Below are positions 30,323 to 41,000 of a DNA stretch of 64,000 nt, in pieces. A program made the translations under genes and the position numbers. Under the pieces are notes generated by a model. It did no database searches. It saw only the letters and a program-made list of their open reading frames with translations, and was not told where the DNA came from. Source of the stretch: Chrysophaeum taylorii (lineage: Eukaryota; Sar; Pelagophyceae; Pelagomonadales; Pelagomonadaceae); assembly GCA_029834535.1 (NCBI GenBank), contig JAQMWT010000481.1:43980-107979 (forward strand). Direction: 5' to 3'. How positions within the stretch are numbered: position 1 is the first letter of the stretch; each line of letters opens with the position of its first letter.

Positions 30323-30892
30323 ATGGGAGTTATGGAGGCACCACCCGCACAGGAGATGACAGCCGACGAGGCGGCCAAGTTCAAGGAGTTGAGGCGATTT
30401 ACGCGGCAACTCCTCAAGGAGTACAACGACCTCAAGCTCGAGTTGGACCAGACAACGCAGACCGACCTCCAGCCCTTGTATAGCAAATTGTGTACGGAGC
30501 GCGACCGTGCCTTGGCGGCCGAGAGGGAAGCAGCGCGTTTGAGAGCGGCGCTCAAGACCTTCAACGAGTTGAAACACGTCTCGGTCAGCGAGCGCAAGGA
30601 GACTCACGGCGCCGCGCTCACCAGAATGCTCCAGACCAAGTCTGGAACCACGCCCGGCCACGCGCGGTACGTGCACGAGGCGACGAGCCTCTTCGGAGCC
30701 TACTTGATGCCGGCCTGGACCGACAACGTCCTCGATATTGACGATATCGTCGATGTCGTCAACAGACGGTTTGTTGTACAGTCGTCCTCGGGAGAGATTG
30801 TCGACGACGACGACGACGACGACAACCCCTGCGGGGACTGCGAAGACCCGCGCGGCTCTAGAGCCGAGGATCCCAGGGCCTCGGTCTGCTGA
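30323..30892 (+). CDS. Small coiled-coil protein, unknown
   Basis: A 189-aa protein starting at the ATG at 30323 (MGVMEAPPAQEM). Residues about 10-90 form a coiled coil (AKFKELRRFTRQLLKEYNDL, then RDRALAAEREAARLRAALK). The second half has a compact segment (HEATSLFGAYLMPAWTDN) followed by DIDDIVDVVNRRF, a run of Asp and a Cys-containing tail. No family recognised. A separate frame beginning at the ATG at 30201 overlaps the start and could be a 5' exon, so the N-terminus is uncertain. The region 3' of the gene is dense in microsatellites. Confidence 0.55.
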   Translation: MGVMEAPPAQEMTADEAAKFKELRRFTRQLLKEYNDLKLELDQTTQTDLQPLYSKLCTERDRALAAEREAARLRAALKTFNELKHVSVSERKETHGAALTRMLQTKSGTTPGHARYVHEATSLFGAYLMPAWTDNVLDIDDIVDVVNRRFVVQSSSGEIVDDDDDDDNPCGDCEDPRGSRAEDPRASVC

Positions 30893-31541
30893 TGTGCTTT
30901 TTTTTTTTTATTTTTTGTGTCTGTCTGTCTGTCTGTCTGTCTGCCTGTCGACAGCGCACCGTTTTTCTGTGTTTTATTCGATCAATTCCGAGCGGTCTTT
31001 CTGAAAAAAAAGACTCATGCCCTCTCTCGACTCGACTCGACTCGACTGGACTGACTTGCGCCCGTCCTCCTCCTCCCCTTGACCCCGGCATTCATTCACA
31101 CTCGCTTTTCGGCGGGGCGCGACCTGCAGAGTCCTCAAGGCACCTGCAGTCCGTCAGTCAGTCAGTCAGTCAGTCAGTCAGTAGGGGCCTCGCGACAAGG
31201 CCCTGGCCTCGGTGCTTGCCAAAAGCACGCGACCTTCTTCTCTTTCGTGATAAAAGCGCCGCACGCCGGAACGTTACTTCTTCTTCTTCGGAGTGAGTGA
31301 GTGAGTGAGTGAGTCGTCGGGCGTTGTGCCCAGCGATTGATTCCAGAAAAAATTTTAGGTTGATTTGCAAAGCGGTAAGAAACGATTCTTCACCAGAAGT
31401 CAGTTCAACTGGGTTGGGCGACTCTAGTTGCAGTTGGCAAAGATATAGAAATCACATTACTTTCGGAAATGTTGTTGCCCTCCTGGTCGATATGCAGTGT
31501 TGCGAGAATGCGCGAAGCGCGCCCGCAAGGTGGCGAATGGG

Positions 31542-31579
<38 letters not shown>

Positions 31580-31698
31580 ATCTGGCGGGATGTATTGCTT
31601 GTTTATTATACACGAGGAGAGAGGAGAAGAAGCTAAGCTCGCGGCGGATGGGCAGGCGGCCGGCCGGCCGCACCACGTCGGCGGTCAAAAAAAGCGGA

Positions 31699-31729
<31 letters not shown>

Positions 31730-31807
31730 CGTCCGTCTTGGCGTTGGCGTTGGCGTTAATAAAGTGGTGATGATGATGATGATGAAAAGCAAGGATCTCG
31801 AAGGAAG
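30893..31807. repeat. Cluster of different microsatellites between two genes
   Basis: No supported gene. Within 0.9 kb there are seven separate simple repeats with different units: GTCT at about 30917-30947, CTCGA at 31024-31046, GTCA/AGTC at 31154-31183, GAGT at 31290-31313, CAA at 31541-31579, GTCT then GTCC at 31697-31735, and TGA at 31768-31783. The stretch is the shared 3' flank of the coiled-coil gene (plus strand) and the MFS transporter (minus strand). Confidence 0.85.
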
Positions 31808-33331
31808 CTAGAGGTCATCATCCAATGCAGACCTCTTGAGGTCGAAGTCGGCTCCCTTGAAGTAGACGAAGGTGATCGCGAGGAGAAGCGTGAGGAGAAG
31901 GGTATCGCCGCGGACGTCGGTGGGCGGGAGGAAGGAAGGTTCGGGGAGCAAAAGGCCGAAGCGAGGGTGGTGGAAGTGGGCGGAGAAGCCGAAGTGGTCG
32001 CCCGAGAGGAGGTGTTTCGAAGGCTCGACCTCGAGGTCGAAGAGGCGGGCGGCCTGGTAGGCCGGGACGAGAAGGGCGGAGGCGAGGTTCCCGGCGAGCT
32101 GCTGCGCGGCCTCGACCGCGTTTTCGTCGAAAGGGTGGGAGACCTCGACGGCGAGCTCGGCGTTGATGGGTTGGACGGGGCCGACGACCGCGCCGAGGGC
32201 GAGGATCGCGGTCACGACGAGAGTCGCGGGGAGCTGGCGGTCGTAGCCGCAGGCGACCCCGAGGAGGGCGACGAGGCCGAGGGCGGTGCCGAGGCAGGCG
32301 AGGGTGGTATCCTTGTAGGACTTGGTCTTGTCTACGTAGGCGCCCAACCCGACGCCGCCAAGGACGATCGCGACCTGAAAAGCAGCGCCGATAGACGCAA
32401 CGTGCGCCGAGCCGCAGCCGGCGCGGTCGAGGGCATCGCCGGCAAAGGCGGAGACGACGTTCGTGACTCCGATGGAGGCGACGAAGGCCGCGAGGGCCGC
32501 GAGAAAGTTGTCGGAATCGAGAAGCGTCGAGAGCGATTTGTGAAACGTGAGCTCTGGACGTCGGTTCGCCAGGGTCTTCGCCGCCGCCGATGCCGTGGGG
32601 GGGGTCGGGGGCTTGTCGCGGCAGAAGGCGGCCGCCAGACCCAAGGCCAGGACGCTCGCGACGCAAATCGTCCCGAAATAGAGCTCGAGGTCCGACCGCA
32701 TGAGCCCGCCGACGACGAACGCGGCGGCGATTCCGAGTTGATTCGCGTTGAGGGCCGTTGCGGTGGCGAGGGACCTCTCGGTGCTGGAGAACCAGACGGC
32801 CGACAACAGGGGGGGGGCGCACTGGAAGAAGGGCTGCGCGACGCCGACCAGGGCCGTCCCGAGAATCGTCGCTCCGCGATCCGCGAAGAGTCCTGCCCGG
32901 AGCGCGCACCCCGCCGCCATCAGCCCCGCCGCCAGGACGGTCGACTTCCGGAGCCCCAGCACCCGCGAGACGTCGGTGTAGAGGAAGCAACTCACGACAT
33001 TCGACGCCAGGAACAAATCGATCAGGCTCGCCGAACTCATGCCCGTGGCCGCCTTGAACTCGGACGGCACGGCGGCCGTCGCGAAGCACACCCAGTCAGA
33101 GATGAGCGCCAGCAGCGACAACATTCCGAGCTGGCCCCACCGCGACGCGTACAGCCGGTAGCTCTCGGACGACGACGACGATACAGAAGAACTCCGCACC
33201 GCGGTCTGCCGGCGCACGACGCTCACTTTGTGCGGGGGCGGCGCGCGGCTTCGCGCGACGCGTCCGACGCTGGGGGAGCGCTTCAGGGGCACCACCACCA
33301 ACGCGCTTACGATTGGCACCACAAACAACAT
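31808..33331 (-). CDS. MFS transporter, SLC49/FLVCR-like
   Basis: A 507-aa single-exon transporter with the ATG at 33331. After a hydrophobic and basic N-terminal leader of about 60 residues there are about 12 predicted membrane helices. The signature TALVGVAQPFFQCAPPLL followed by AVWFSSTERSLATATALNAN and QLGIAAAF matches the SLC49 family (FLVCR, DIRC2). An early motif, YASRWGQLGMLSLLALISDW, matches the first helix of the same family. Members move haem, choline or related solutes; the substrate cannot be told here. The leader (MLFVVPIVSALVVVPLKR and a Ser-rich stretch) could target a plastid or other organelle membrane, which is an inference. Sequence just upstream of the start belongs to a segment duplicated in inverted orientation near 44.3 kb. 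Confidence 0.85.
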   Translation of the reverse strand: MLFVVPIVSALVVVPLKRSPSVGRVARSRAPPPHKVSVVRRQTAVRSSSVSSSSSESYRLYASRWGQLGMLSLLALISDWVCFATAAVPSEFKAATGMSSASLIDLFLASNVVSCFLYTDVSRVLGLRKSTVLAAGLMAAGCALRAGLFADRGATILGTALVGVAQPFFQCAPPLLSAVWFSSTERSLATATALNANQLGIAAAFVVGGLMRSDLELYFGTICVASVLALGLAAAFCRDKPPTPPTASAAAKTLANRRPELTFHKSLSTLLDSDNFLAALAAFVASIGVTNVVSAFAGDALDRAGCGSAHVASIGAAFQVAIVLGGVGLGAYVDKTKSYKDTTLACLGTALGLVALLGVACGYDRQLPATLVVTAILALGAVVGPVQPINAELAVEVSHPFDENAVEAAQQLAGNLASALLVPAYQAARLFDLEVEPSKHLLSGDHFGFSAHFHHPRFGLLLPEPSFLPPTDVRGDTLLLTLLLAITFVYFKGADFDLKRSALDDDL

Positions 33332-33592
33332 CTTCCTAGTTGCTTCTTGTTCACCAGCAAGACGCCATCCCTCGCCACCTCAGCTTCAACGCCCAACTTG
33401 ACATCTGCTGTCGCGCGAGGGAGAGAGAGATGTCTGTCTTTCAAAGCCGAGACCGATCGATACCTATAGCTCAGGAGGACCGGGGGGGGGCAAAAGTGTG
33501 GAAAGGCGAAGGACGCCGGGAGAGGTATACGGTTTAGGGGGACGGCGTGGTGCGGGAGGCCTAAAAGAAGAACGGCGGAGGTTCCTATTGTA

Positions 33593-34108
33593 TCAAAGCG
33601 TCTTGAGGAGGGCCTTGTCGAGGGCCAGGCACTCGTAGACGAGCCAGCAGTCCTGGAGGGGCGGCCGTCGTTGTTGCTGGAGGGTCCACAAAAAGGCGCG
33701 GTCTCGGCCGTCGACCGTGGTGACGTTCACCAGGACCGTCGCCATCGCGCCGCGGGTCGCGGTCGCGTTGATCCGGGACGAAATCCTGCCCTGCCAGGAT
33801 TCGCTGTTGATCATCGACCCGAAGGTCGGGTTGTGAGCGTAGTTGACAAAGGCGGCGAGGGATCCGCCGACGGCGGCGCGGCACATGTCGCCGGAGAAGC
33901 TCCAGCACACCTCCAACCCGGCGTTCTTGTGGGGCTCGTCGTTTTGCGCGAGGGCGTTCATACAAAGCGCTACGACGGCCTCTTCCGTGTAGAGGGGCTC
34001 GGGCCTCGGAAGGGCGCGTAGCCCTGTAGCGCGTGGGGGTCGCGGCCCGACCACCACGACGAAACCAGAAGCATGAGTGATCCCCAGTAGCAGACACAAG
34101 AAGGGCAT
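33593..34108 (-). CDS. Plastid-type small protein, unknown (duplicated at 43.8 kb)
   Basis: A 171-aa single-exon protein with the ATG at 34108. The leader MPFLCLLLGITHASGFVVV carries the A-S-G-F type junction seen in secondary-plastid pre-sequences, so plastid import is likely. The mature part contains ALCMNALAQNDEPHKNAGLE, CWSFSGDMCRAAVGGS, NPTFGSMINSESWQ and QDCWLVYECLALD, a globular layout of an alpha/beta fold. It is reminiscent of small plastid proteins with a DUF4864-like fold, but I cannot name the family with confidence. A broken, inverted copy sits at about 43.75-44.19 kb. Confidence 0.75.
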   Translation of the reverse strand: MPFLCLLLGITHASGFVVVVGPRPPRATGLRALPRPEPLYTEEAVVALCMNALAQNDEPHKNAGLEVCWSFSGDMCRAAVGGSLAAFVNYAHNPTFGSMINSESWQGRISSRINATATRGAMATVLVNVTTVDGRDRAFLWTLQQQRRPPLQDCWLVYECLALDKALLKTL

Positions 34109-34393
34109 CTATCTATCTTTTCGTGTTCAACGACGAAACACTCGAGTGAGTCAGCATGTCCACACGTAAATTAAGGAGTCCAAGGGCGGGGTCGTCGGAA
34201 CGAACGAGGGAGGATCACACTCTGTCGAGAGGGAAAAACAACAAATATCGACGAGCGCGATATGGGCAGGCCGCGATGACATCGAGAGAGAGAGAGAGAG
34301 AGAGAGGCCAGGCCCTGACAACAGGCCAGGCCAGGCCGTCATCTCGGTTGCTTGCTGGCCCTGTGGCAGGCTTGCTTGTTCGAGAGGGTAGGC
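34109..34393. other. Intergenic region with GA microsatellite
   Basis: No gene supported. A GA run lies at about 34289-34305, followed by repeated GGCCAGGC units at about 34306-34340. It separates the start of the small plastid-type gene from the end of the HSF gene. Confidence 0.5.
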
Positions 34394-35743
34394 TTATTTG
34401 GAAAGGGCGAGGAGGGCACCGACGGCGGCGACGACGTCAGTGCCGGAGCCGGATTTTTTCTTGGGACGGGGGTCGTCGGTCTCTCCTCTCGACGAGGCGG
34501 GCGACTTGGCGGCGCCGTTGGTGGCAGGGGCGTCCCTGCGGCGGCGGCGGTGAGGCGCGGTGCACGGTCGAGAGATCTCACGGTTGGTCCTTGTCGATGG
34601 TCGTGGGACGCGATTTTTTTCGCGGCGGCGGATGCTGGTGCTGGTGCTGGTGCGTCTGGAACGGCGCGGGCTGCGGGAAAAAAAAAAAGGAATAAAATCG
34701 CGCGGAACGAGGGGTGACTGACTCACCGAGCGGAGGGGCGCAGGCATGGGGGAAGGTACCGAGATGACGACGTCCCCACCATTCGCGTGGAGGTAGTCGA
34801 AGTCTCTCTTGAAATGTGGGCGGGCGCGGTACTGGTCGACGAGCCAAGGTCCGTAGCTTCGGGCGTGGCCGAGGGGTGAGGGGCTGCCGTGGAGTCCGGG
34901 CGGGCGCGCCCTCAAGGCGGCGGCTTGGTAGGGGTGGGGACCCAATCCAGGATAGGGCGGCGGCATCCGCAAGGGCGCGCCGTAGTCGGGCGGCGGGGGA
35001 AAGTCGGCGGGGGAGTAAGAGTACGACGGCGCGTCCCCGCGGATCACGGCCGGGGGGGGCGGGGGTATCCCGGCCGGCGGCAGCAAGGTCCTCGCCGAGG
35101 ACCCGCCGGCGGCGTGGTGCGCTCCCCCCGGGTGCGGGGGCGGCGGGGGCGGCGGCGGCGGCGGCGGCGGTGGAAAGGGTCCGCGCGCCGCGTGGAGCGT
35201 CCGTGCCGCCGCGTGCAAGGCCCCGTATTGGTGTTGTTGCTGGCGATGTTGTCTCGACTCCTCCTCGCGCTTCTTGTCGCTCGTCCGCTCGAGAACGGGC
35301 CGCAGCGTGAGCAAGTCCTCGATGTCGCTGCTCATCGGCGTGCCGAGCTTGTGGTAGACCGTGTCGAGCTGGCCGCTGTTGTTGACCACGAAGTGAGCGA
35401 ACTTGCGGTGGTAACCAAAGTTGTTGAGCTGGCGTTGAAACGAGGCGTAGTTGTTGTGCTTGTAGTAGAGCGGCAGCGTCTTTTCGAGCTCCTTCGGGTC
35501 CGGAATTATGATGTTCCCGTGGTCCCACTTGATGACGTTGGGCTCGTCTTCGATCATCTTCTTGAGCTGGCGCAAAAACGGTATCGTCCGGACCTTGTAC
35601 TTGGTCTGGCGCTTCCCGGCCGACGCGGTGTCAACCGAAACTTCACCTCCTTCCTGGACCCCGCCCTCCCACGACGAGCCCTCGAGCGGCGACGGCGGCT
35701 TCCCCACGCCACTCTCCTCCTCCCACAACTGCGTGTCCTCCAT
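34394..35743 (-). CDS. Heat-shock-factor-type DNA-binding protein
   Basis: A 415-aa transcription factor in three exons, 35743-34727, 34670-34582 and 34535-34394 (introns of 56 and 46 bp, GT-AG), which closes in frame. The ATG at 35743 (MEDTQLWEEE) is chosen because the longer frame begins with a GTG. The HSF domain (about residues 45-150) has TIPFLRQLKKMIEDEPN, IKWDHGNIIIPDPKEL, YYKHNNYASFQRQLNNFGYH, the hallmark recognition-helix region. After it come a run of Pro (about 13), His/Gly-rich and Tyr/Pro-rich segments, and a Lys-rich C-terminus (PRPKKKSGSGTD) that may be a nuclear signal. No clear HR-A/B trimerisation coil follows, as in many stramenopile HSFs, a family greatly expanded in diatoms and relatives. 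Target genes are unknown. Confidence 0.9.
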   Translation of the reverse strand: MEDTQLWEEESGVGKPPSPLEGSSWEGGVQEGGEVSVDTASAGKRQTKYKVRTIPFLRQLKKMIEDEPNVIKWDHGNIIIPDPKELEKTLPLYYKHNNYASFQRQLNNFGYHRKFAHFVVNNSGQLDTVYHKLGTPMSSDIEDLLTLRPVLERTSDKKREEESRQHRQQQHQYGALHAAARTLHAARGPFPPPPPPPPPPPPPHPGGAHHAAGGSSARTLLPPAGIPPPPPAVIRGDAPSYSYSPADFPPPPDYGAPLRMPPPYPGLGPHPYQAAALRARPPGLHGSPSPLGHARSYGPWLVDQYRARPHFKRDFDYLHANGGDVVISVPSPMPAPLRSVSQSPLVPRDFIPFFFSRSPRRSRRTSTSTSIRRREKNRVPRPSTRTNREISRPCTAPHRRRRRDAPATNGAAKSPASSRGETDDPRPKKKSGSGTDVVAAVGALLALSK

Positions 35744-36998
35744 TCCACCCTCAGTCCGAGGGACGATCTCTCGGTCCTTGACGCCTCCCTCAACACCTGA
35801 GCGAGTTGGAGTCCCCACGAGTCCTCGAGTTGGCTGTAAACTTCAACAAACCATGTTGAACCCCCGCAACACACCAGCCTACACGGTCTTGTTCCGAATA
35901 TACTCTTCTTAACATAACTTGGTGGGGTTATGCACGACCACGTGGCACCCGCTTTTTTACACTCTTTTCGCTTCGTGTGGACCCGAGGAGGGTTTAGGAG
36001 GGGGTGTCCTCTGTCGACACTTTGACGTCGTCGTCGTCGTGGTGTACACCTAATAAATAAATAAATTTTTCATCGAAGAGAGGGGCTTGTCGTGAGGAAG
36101 CACGGGAAGGTGTTTTTTTTTGTTTGAGCGTCGCCCCCCCCCGCGGGTGGGACGTCGTCGGGATGCTCTCGCTGCCGAGGCCTCTTCCACAGACTTTCTG
36201 CGTTCTTTGGCATTCATTCTTGCGACGACGTTTAGTCGATAAGTGTTGTTTCCCAACGCCCTTGTTCCTCCTCCTATTCACGTCGCCGACGTATGGTCGG
36301 TAGCCGTCGCCACGAAGCGCGTAGTCGGTGTCGTGGGATTGTGGTCCCTTGGTGTTCGTTCGACCAGCGTCGTTGCGTGCCCGTCGCGAGAGTAGTCCGC
36401 GCCAGGATCCGAGACGCGAGCGCGTCGAACTGCCGCGTGCCCTCCACGACGACCCTTGGACGTGCTGCTTCACATACCCCCCACAATAACAGCAGGTCCA
36501 GTTGGACCGGCATACGCCGACGAGACGTTGTCGCGCTTGGTGATCTTTCCTTGGCCGCCTGCGCTGTCGACGATTTTGAATGCTTGCTTCGGTCCGAGAA
36601 ACTTCGCGCCACGGTCGCCGTACCCGAGGCTTACCCGCATTCCCGGCGGCGCGACGCGGTTTTTCGTTGGTTTTTGCCACTCCCGCCGCTGCGCGCGCTG
36701 GATCTGCGCGCTGGCGCTCGCACCTGCTGCTGTTCTCGATGATGTTGCCTCGGTCGTCGTGGTTCCCGAGGTACGTCTTGAGCGCGTCGAGCACATCCTC
36801 CTCCTTTGTTGTCCGGGGGTTGCGGCGCCGCTCGATGTCATTTTACAACGGCGCTTGCGTATCGTCTTTCCGAGATTCGTTCTCCCTTGCCCGACGGCTG
36901 TTGCGCCTCCGGACGTGATTCTCGATTTGTTGCGCATCTCCCTCTTAGAGACCCGCAACGTCTTCCACAACAACAACAACGCGCTCTGGTCCCGCGGG
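35744..36998. other. Gene-poor region, fragmentary minus-strand frames
   Basis: Several overlapping minus-strand frames between 36.0 and 37.0 kb are partly protein-like (for example MRVSLGYGDRGAKFLGPKQ near 36.6 kb and DYALRGDGYRPYVGDV near 36.3 kb), but they lie in different phases with no convincing introns. I cannot build a gene. They may be the 3' continuation of the coding remnant called at 36999-37531. Confidence 0.3.
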
Positions 36999-37531
36999 TC
37001 AACGCGGAAGTGCGAGCGTACGCGATCGACGTCCTTCGGCTCGGGCCTTTTCGCGCAGACGCGAACGTTTCGAGTTGAGCTCGCAATCGGCTCGCAGGCC
37101 GACACCCTCGGCGGCCTTGCCGCAATCGACCACGTGCATGCAGGCGGGGTACTTGATCCCCGGATTGAAGATGTCGCAGTCGTCGAGGTTCGAGTCGCCA
37201 GTCGCCGTCCGATTTTGTTCGGGCGGCCGGGGTCGCGCGGGCGGCTGGAGCGGTGGGCGTCCCAAACGGGGGCGTTGCTCTGACAGTCGCTCCACGAGCA
37301 ACTGGTGTTGCGCGAGTTGCTCGTGCATCGGCGCTCTCGCGCCCGCTCGAGGAATCTCGGACTCGCCGGCGTCGGCGTGCGCGTCGTCCAAAGCTTCTGC
37401 TGGATTCTCGGGCTTTTCTTCGACGGCGACCGCGTTTTCGTCGTCGACCGCACGCCCGTCGTCGTCGCTCTCTTGGTCGCCCGTCGTCGTCGCTCTTTTG
37501 GTCGCCGTTCTCCTGCCCTACGCGACGACAA
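36999..37531 (-). CDS. Coding fragment, acidic/coiled-coil, unknown
   Basis: A minus-strand frame open from about 37531 to 36999 without a clear ATG. It is acidic first (DENAVAVEEKPENPAEALDD), then a short coil (MHEQLAQHQLLVERLSEQ), a Pro/Arg stretch and a compact Cys-containing segment (DDCDIFNPGIKYPACMHVVD, then CGKAAEGVGLRADCELN). That last piece looks like real protein. Neighbouring frames suggest that the gene continues but is broken by frameshifts or by introns I could not resolve. No family recognised. Confidence 0.3.
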
Positions 37532-38035
37532 CGACCCCTCCGAAGACCGACGGAGATCCAGATGCCGATGCCGTCCGTGAAGAAAGTCTTCTTCCTAGTC
37601 GTCGGCACACGATTCGGGGACTCGTACGACCTTACGGAAGGTCGTGCAGGTCGTCGACGCCAACTGTCGGAAGCGAGTCCTCCAAGGCCACATCTACGCC
37701 CAACCATCCCACTATTAACCCTGCTGCACGATGGTGTCGGTAACGGGCATATAGCTACCTGTCTTTGTGCCCTCGCATCAGCGGAAATAGGGCGCCCGGG
37801 TCGTACGCCTTGGCGGCGATGACCAACGGATCGTTGGCCGGATCGTCGCCTGCCCGCCATCGATTGCTGTCGCACAACCACGCGACTATACTCGAAAATC
37901 TCGAGGGGTCGCCTTGATTTTTTGCTGCAGTAAGTGCAGCAACCGCTGGAGGTGTTCTTTTCGGTCTTTAACAAAACTAAAACTTTGCCGCCGAGTTTTT
38001 TTTTTCTCCGAGCTCGAGTTGCTCGTTGCGCTCTT
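37532..38035. other. Intergenic region, no gene recognised
   Basis: No frame here stands out. It separates two blocks of fragmentary minus-strand coding sequence and may belong to the same decayed locus. Confidence 0.3.
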
Positions 38036-41000
38036 TTATAAGCTTTGCGCTTTCGACGATGATATGGTGTCGAAGACTAGATTTTTGTTGTTGTTGAGAA
38101 AGCCCGCAAGATGATGATGATGACCACCTAGGGGATTTCCGAGGTCCCCGCGGTCTATGCCGGAGCGCACCGATAAAACGACGGGCTCCATGCTTTTTTC
38201 TGTTCTCGTGGTTTTGCGCCAAAATTTGGCGATTGTATCCACGTCTTCGGCATCGCAGGTCGCCGACAAATCCCTGTGCCCGTCTCTGTTGTTGTTGTTG
38301 TTGTTGGCGATGTCCTGAAAAACGTTAAAGGGATTTTCGCCCTTGGATGAAGCGTCCAATATTTCGCGCGCTTGGGTTGCCATGCGTCTTCTTTTTTATT
38401 TTTTTTAACGCCGCAGGGACGTCCACAAGCAGTGCCTTAGCAAGTGGTCTCATAAGACCACTTTCGTTTTTCACACGGCCGAGCACGCTGGAAATTCCAA
38501 CGACTTCTGCCCACGCGCGGGCCTCTCGTATGGTGGTCACGACGCCAGACAACCGATGACTCAGCGCATTCGAACCCGACGCGGTAAATGTCAAAGCGCG
38601 TCGTCGTCGACAGTGGCGGCGCTGCCCCGTGTCCCTCGGGATCGATGCTACTAGCACGAGGTTTTTGTATGCGTCGACATTGTTACCCAAGCCTGGGTTG
38701 TCGGCAGGCAACTTCGCCGCCGCCGCTGTCTAAAAAAAACGGCACGTTCGCCTGTTGTTCGCCGCCGGTGGCGACTGCGGCGCCACCTACCCGCACGTTT
38801 GCGCGATGGCCATCTTCGTCGATATCGAGGATGATCCAGTTCGCGTTTCCGCAAAGCAGCACCGAAACGATCGCCCGTAATGTCCGTTCATTTTGTTCGG
38901 AAGACACGAATCCGTGCGGCAAGCGTTGCATCGCGTCAATCTCTAGTATTATCGCCACGGTCGGAAACTCCGAGTTTTCGCATGAGCGCTCTCAACAGTC
39001 GGACGCAGGCATCGCATTGAGCAAAATGGGCATTGTCGGCCGTCGGGTGGTGGGTTGGCGCGCAATTTCGGAATTCACTGATTTCTTTCACGTGGAAGAC
39101 GCACGTCTCGACGATCACTTCAATCGACGCGTCTTCATTCAGCGATCCGTTTGGGTCATCATTGCGCATCGTCCCAGTCCACGGGAGCACGACGAAATTC
39201 TCGGGTTCCCCTTTCGACGCGACTTCGTGTTCGAGGTGACAGTTGCAGGCAAAACGACGTAGCACCATCCTCTCAACAGGTTTTTTTTTTTGTCGTTGAA
39301 AGTCTTGCCAATCTTTTGGTTTTTATTTCTTTTGTAAATTTCGTTGATCATCTCGATGGCATGCGCAGCTTTAAATTTGTCCGTGGACGTATTGCAGAGC
39401 CCCCTCGTACGTACGTGCCGGAAGTAGCCGTTGTCGCGCGACACTTCTGGACGACACGAGTCCCCCAATGCCGCCGAGAGCCTGAAAATCGTGCTCGAGC
39501 AACCTTCCGATTGGGCCATTGCCCTTCTGCGTCAGTCGAGCCTGGAAAACCCCGGGTGGAGCCCCAGGAAGATGGCGGATCGCCCGTCTTGCTTGGCGAA
39601 AAGCTCATCGCTCGCGCACGCGTTTGGTTCGAGCGCGACTACGTATTCGAGGCGAGCGATGTCGAGCACGTTGTTTGGCGAAAGTGCCTCGTCGCGGCCC
39701 CGCCGAGAGCGCGAGCCCGGCGTCCCCTTTGGTTTCTGGGTGCTCAACGAGCACGGCGCGTACGAGGCATTCGGCGGCGGAATTGGCGCCCGAGGCACGT
39801 GCGTCGCACGCGTCTGCACGTTCGTCGAAGAATACGTCGCCCAGCGCTGCCTTAAGACAGCCGGATGTCCCGCATCTGCCGTCGATCACCCGCCACCCGT
39901 CTTCGTGGCGGCATAACGACACGTCGTGGGCGCCAGCGTGACTGTCGGGCAGTGGACGATGACTCCACGGGTAACATGTGTCGTATTACAAAAATCTACA
40001 GCGTGCGGCACGCTTAACGTGTGGTTGTTGCCCTCGGGAAAAGAGGATTGCCCAACCGCACACCGGCGTTCGAGGACGAGCAATGCGACATCTCCAGCGT
40101 TGACCACACTCGCCGCGTTGACGCACTCTTGCAATGATCTCAGCTGCCCCGATTCATTGCGCACGGGGAGGTTGATCGTGTACCGTACTCGAAGGGTCGA
40201 CGGCTCGTCTATGCGCGACGCAACCTGCAGCACGTGCAGGCGGCCGTCCTCGTCCGCAGCCACGGACACAAGTGACGCTTGGATATCGTCGTCCGCCCGC
40301 TTGTTGTTGTTTAGAACGTACGCGTCATGATGATACCAGAGCGCATCGAAACATTATCTCGACCACGCAGTGGTGGGTGTCTCCTCCACGCGCAGAGGAC
40401 GTGCTCGTACTCGAGCTTCCCGTTGTTATTTTCCATGCGAAGTGCTTCGAGCAGCATGTCGCGCTTTGGTCCTTGGTCGGGGTTGTCGCGAGCGCAAACA
40501 ACAAACTTCTCGACCTCGTGCTCGACGTCATCGGCATTTTCGAAGACTTCGTCGCCGTTCATCGTCGAGGCGGTTGTTGTCGGGCATTTTGGGCAAACGT
40601 GAGGCATGTAGTTTCATCGTCGCCCTCCGGCATAAGCAAAGCAGGCGTCACGACGCGACCAAGCCCGTAGGCAGTGCTGGGCTTTCTGCCAGACAGCTCG
40701 TACTGCACGAGTGCGATAAGCGTGTGGAGCAATAGCCCGCAACACCCGGATCCTGATTTGCGAACTTGGTCGCGCTCGTCCACTCGCACTGCCAGTGGCA
40801 GCTGTCCCTGCTTGGCGACCACAACGGCGCGGAGCATCGAAATCGGCACACAACCTCCGGGCCTCCCGCCGGCGCACCAGACTCTCCCCCGGTCAAATTC
40901 GTCCTCGTCGCCGGAGTCCGAGTTTTTGTCGTCAACGAGGGAAGGAACTTCGGAGTCGTTGTCTGAGATCAGACAAGCGGCTCCCGCACATGCCTCGTCA

